Shown here: positions 5,479-6,087 of the stretch, piece after piece
Layout: every line of letters begins with the position of its first letter
Position numbering within the stretch: the first letter of the stretch is position 1
Origin: Actinomycetota bacterium
GTDB lineage: Bacteria; Actinomycetota; Actinomycetes; S36-B12
Assembly (NCBI GenBank): GCA_009702725.1
Contig: WLHM01000087.1
Location: 1 to 6,087 of the forward strand
Reading direction: 5' to 3'
Length of the DNA stretch: 6,087 nucleotides
The notes under the pieces: model-generated
Told to the model about the DNA's origin: nothing
Databases searched by the model: none
What the model saw: only the letters and a program-made list of their open reading frames with translations
Position numbers and translations under genes: made by a program

Positions 5479-6087
5479 ATGACCCAAACGTCACCGGCAC
5501 CTGAGGGCGCCTCGGTGGTAACGCATTACCAGCTCAAACCGGGAACCCACGAAGCCTTCGCTCGGGTACAGGGTGAGATATCGCTGGCATTGGCCGGCTC
5601 ACCTTTATCTGAGGGATCCGAAACGCACACGGATCCGTCCGGTGCCCAGCAGACCGTGGCGCGGCGGTTTAGCAGCACGGCGGCCGCGAAGTCCTGGCTA
5701 GCCAGTCCTGACCGTGAGACCTTCGAAGTCGGTCTTGCCCAGATGTGCTCAGTAGAACCAATAACCAACATCCTGCTACCGGTGCTAGGCGTCGATGCCG
5801 CCGGCATCACCTCGGTAGTCACCACGCGCGTCAAAGCCGGCCAAGACTCATGGTTCGCCGAGTGGCAAGGTCGGATCGGTGCCGCGCAGCAGCAGTTCCC
5901 CGGGTATGTCGGCCAACGCGTGCAGGCTCCAATTCCCGGAGTTAATCCTGACTGGGTTGCCATCATCGCCTTCGACACTTCAGAGCATCTGCGCGCCTGG
6001 ACCGACAGCCCTGAGCGGAAAGCTCTGGTTTCAGAGTCCGCTCCTTATATCGAGCGATATGACGTGCGCACCGCCGACTCCGCCTTC
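5479..6087 (+). CDS. Tandem ABM-domain (antibiotic biosynthesis monooxygenase-like) protein, cut by window edge
   Basis: From ATG 5479 the frame is open for 203 codons to the window end, so the gene is 3'-truncated here. Two related dimeric alpha-beta-barrel units are apparent. The first spans about residues 12-95 (SVVTHYQLKPGTHEAFARVQGEI opening, with RRF and a W-L-x-S-P-x-R segment). The second spans about 110-198 (TSVVTTRVKAGQDSWFAEWQ, FPGYVGQRVQAP, WVAIIAFDTSEHLRAWTDSPERKAL, ERYDV). This matches the COG3224 type of ABM superfamily protein. Such proteins often continue into a few C-terminal membrane helices, which would lie beyond this window. ABM domains include cofactor-free monooxygenases and heme-degrading enzymes, but many members have no known activity, so the name should be read as a fold label. 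It is transcribed away from the rest of the window's genes. Confidence 0.8.
   Translation, partial: MTQTSPAPEGASVVTHYQLKPGTHEAFARVQGEISLALAGSPLSEGSETHTDPSGAQQTVARRFSSTAAAKSWLASPDRETFEVGLAQMCSVEPITNILLPVLGVDAAGITSVVTTRVKAGQDSWFAEWQGRIGAAQQQFPGYVGQRVQAPIPGVNPDWVAIIAFDTSEHLRAWTDSPERKALVSESAPYIERYDVRTADSAF

Noticed and set aside
5526..5978. 150-codon open frame on the minus strand opposite the ABM gene
   Set aside because: Its translation resembles no family, has low-complexity composition, and lies antisense to a plus-strand frame with clear ABM motifs.

Overview
The window looks like chromosomal DNA from an actinobacterium. The evidence is a DUF3151 protein (an essentially actinobacterial family) two genes from purA, an actinobacterial-type adenylosuccinate synthetase, a VapBC pair of the type common in actinobacteria, moderate-to-high GC, and several starts that look leaderless. 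I cannot assign a genus.

Layout: seven of the eight genes are on the minus strand. Read in their direction of transcription (high to low coordinates) they are: DUF3151 protein (5378-4971), a renalase-like FAD oxidoreductase (4967-3963), purA (3942-2658, broken by one frameshift near 3468-3477), a RimJ/RimL-type GNAT acetyltransferase (about 2629-2048), the vapB-vapC toxin-antitoxin pair (1992-1290), and a class III PLP aminotransferase (1198 to beyond position 1, C-terminus cut by the window edge). On the plus strand, a protein with two antibiotic-biosynthesis-monooxygenase (ABM) type domains starts at 5479 and runs off the right edge. It is divergent from the DUF3151 gene across a 100-bp shared intergenic region. 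No tRNA, rRNA, CRISPR array or insertion sequence is visible, and there is no gene-free stretch above 300 bases.

How the genes relate: DUF3151 and the FAD enzyme are only 3 nt apart and probably translationally coupled. purA follows after 20 nt and may have its own leaderless promoter. The GNAT gene follows purA closely. purA supplies the committed step of AMP synthesis, but nothing in the sequence ties its neighbours to purines, so the cluster is more likely conserved housekeeping synteny than one pathway. vapBC is a separate autoregulated unit, with tandem GGCATCAA repeats over its predicted -35 region. The aminotransferase has its own Shine-Dalgarno sequence and looks like an independent omega-amino-acid transaminase.

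Most notable points: (1) purA needs a net two-base addition or one-base removal to read through, while both halves are otherwise well conserved, which suggests a recent mutation or a sequencing/assembly error; (2) three genes without a Shine-Dalgarno (vapB, purA, ABM) each have a TANNNT -10 hexamer exactly 6 nt before the ATG, the signature of leaderless mRNAs; (3) a repeat-rich operator-like segment precedes vapB. I found no convincing undescribed multi-gene system.
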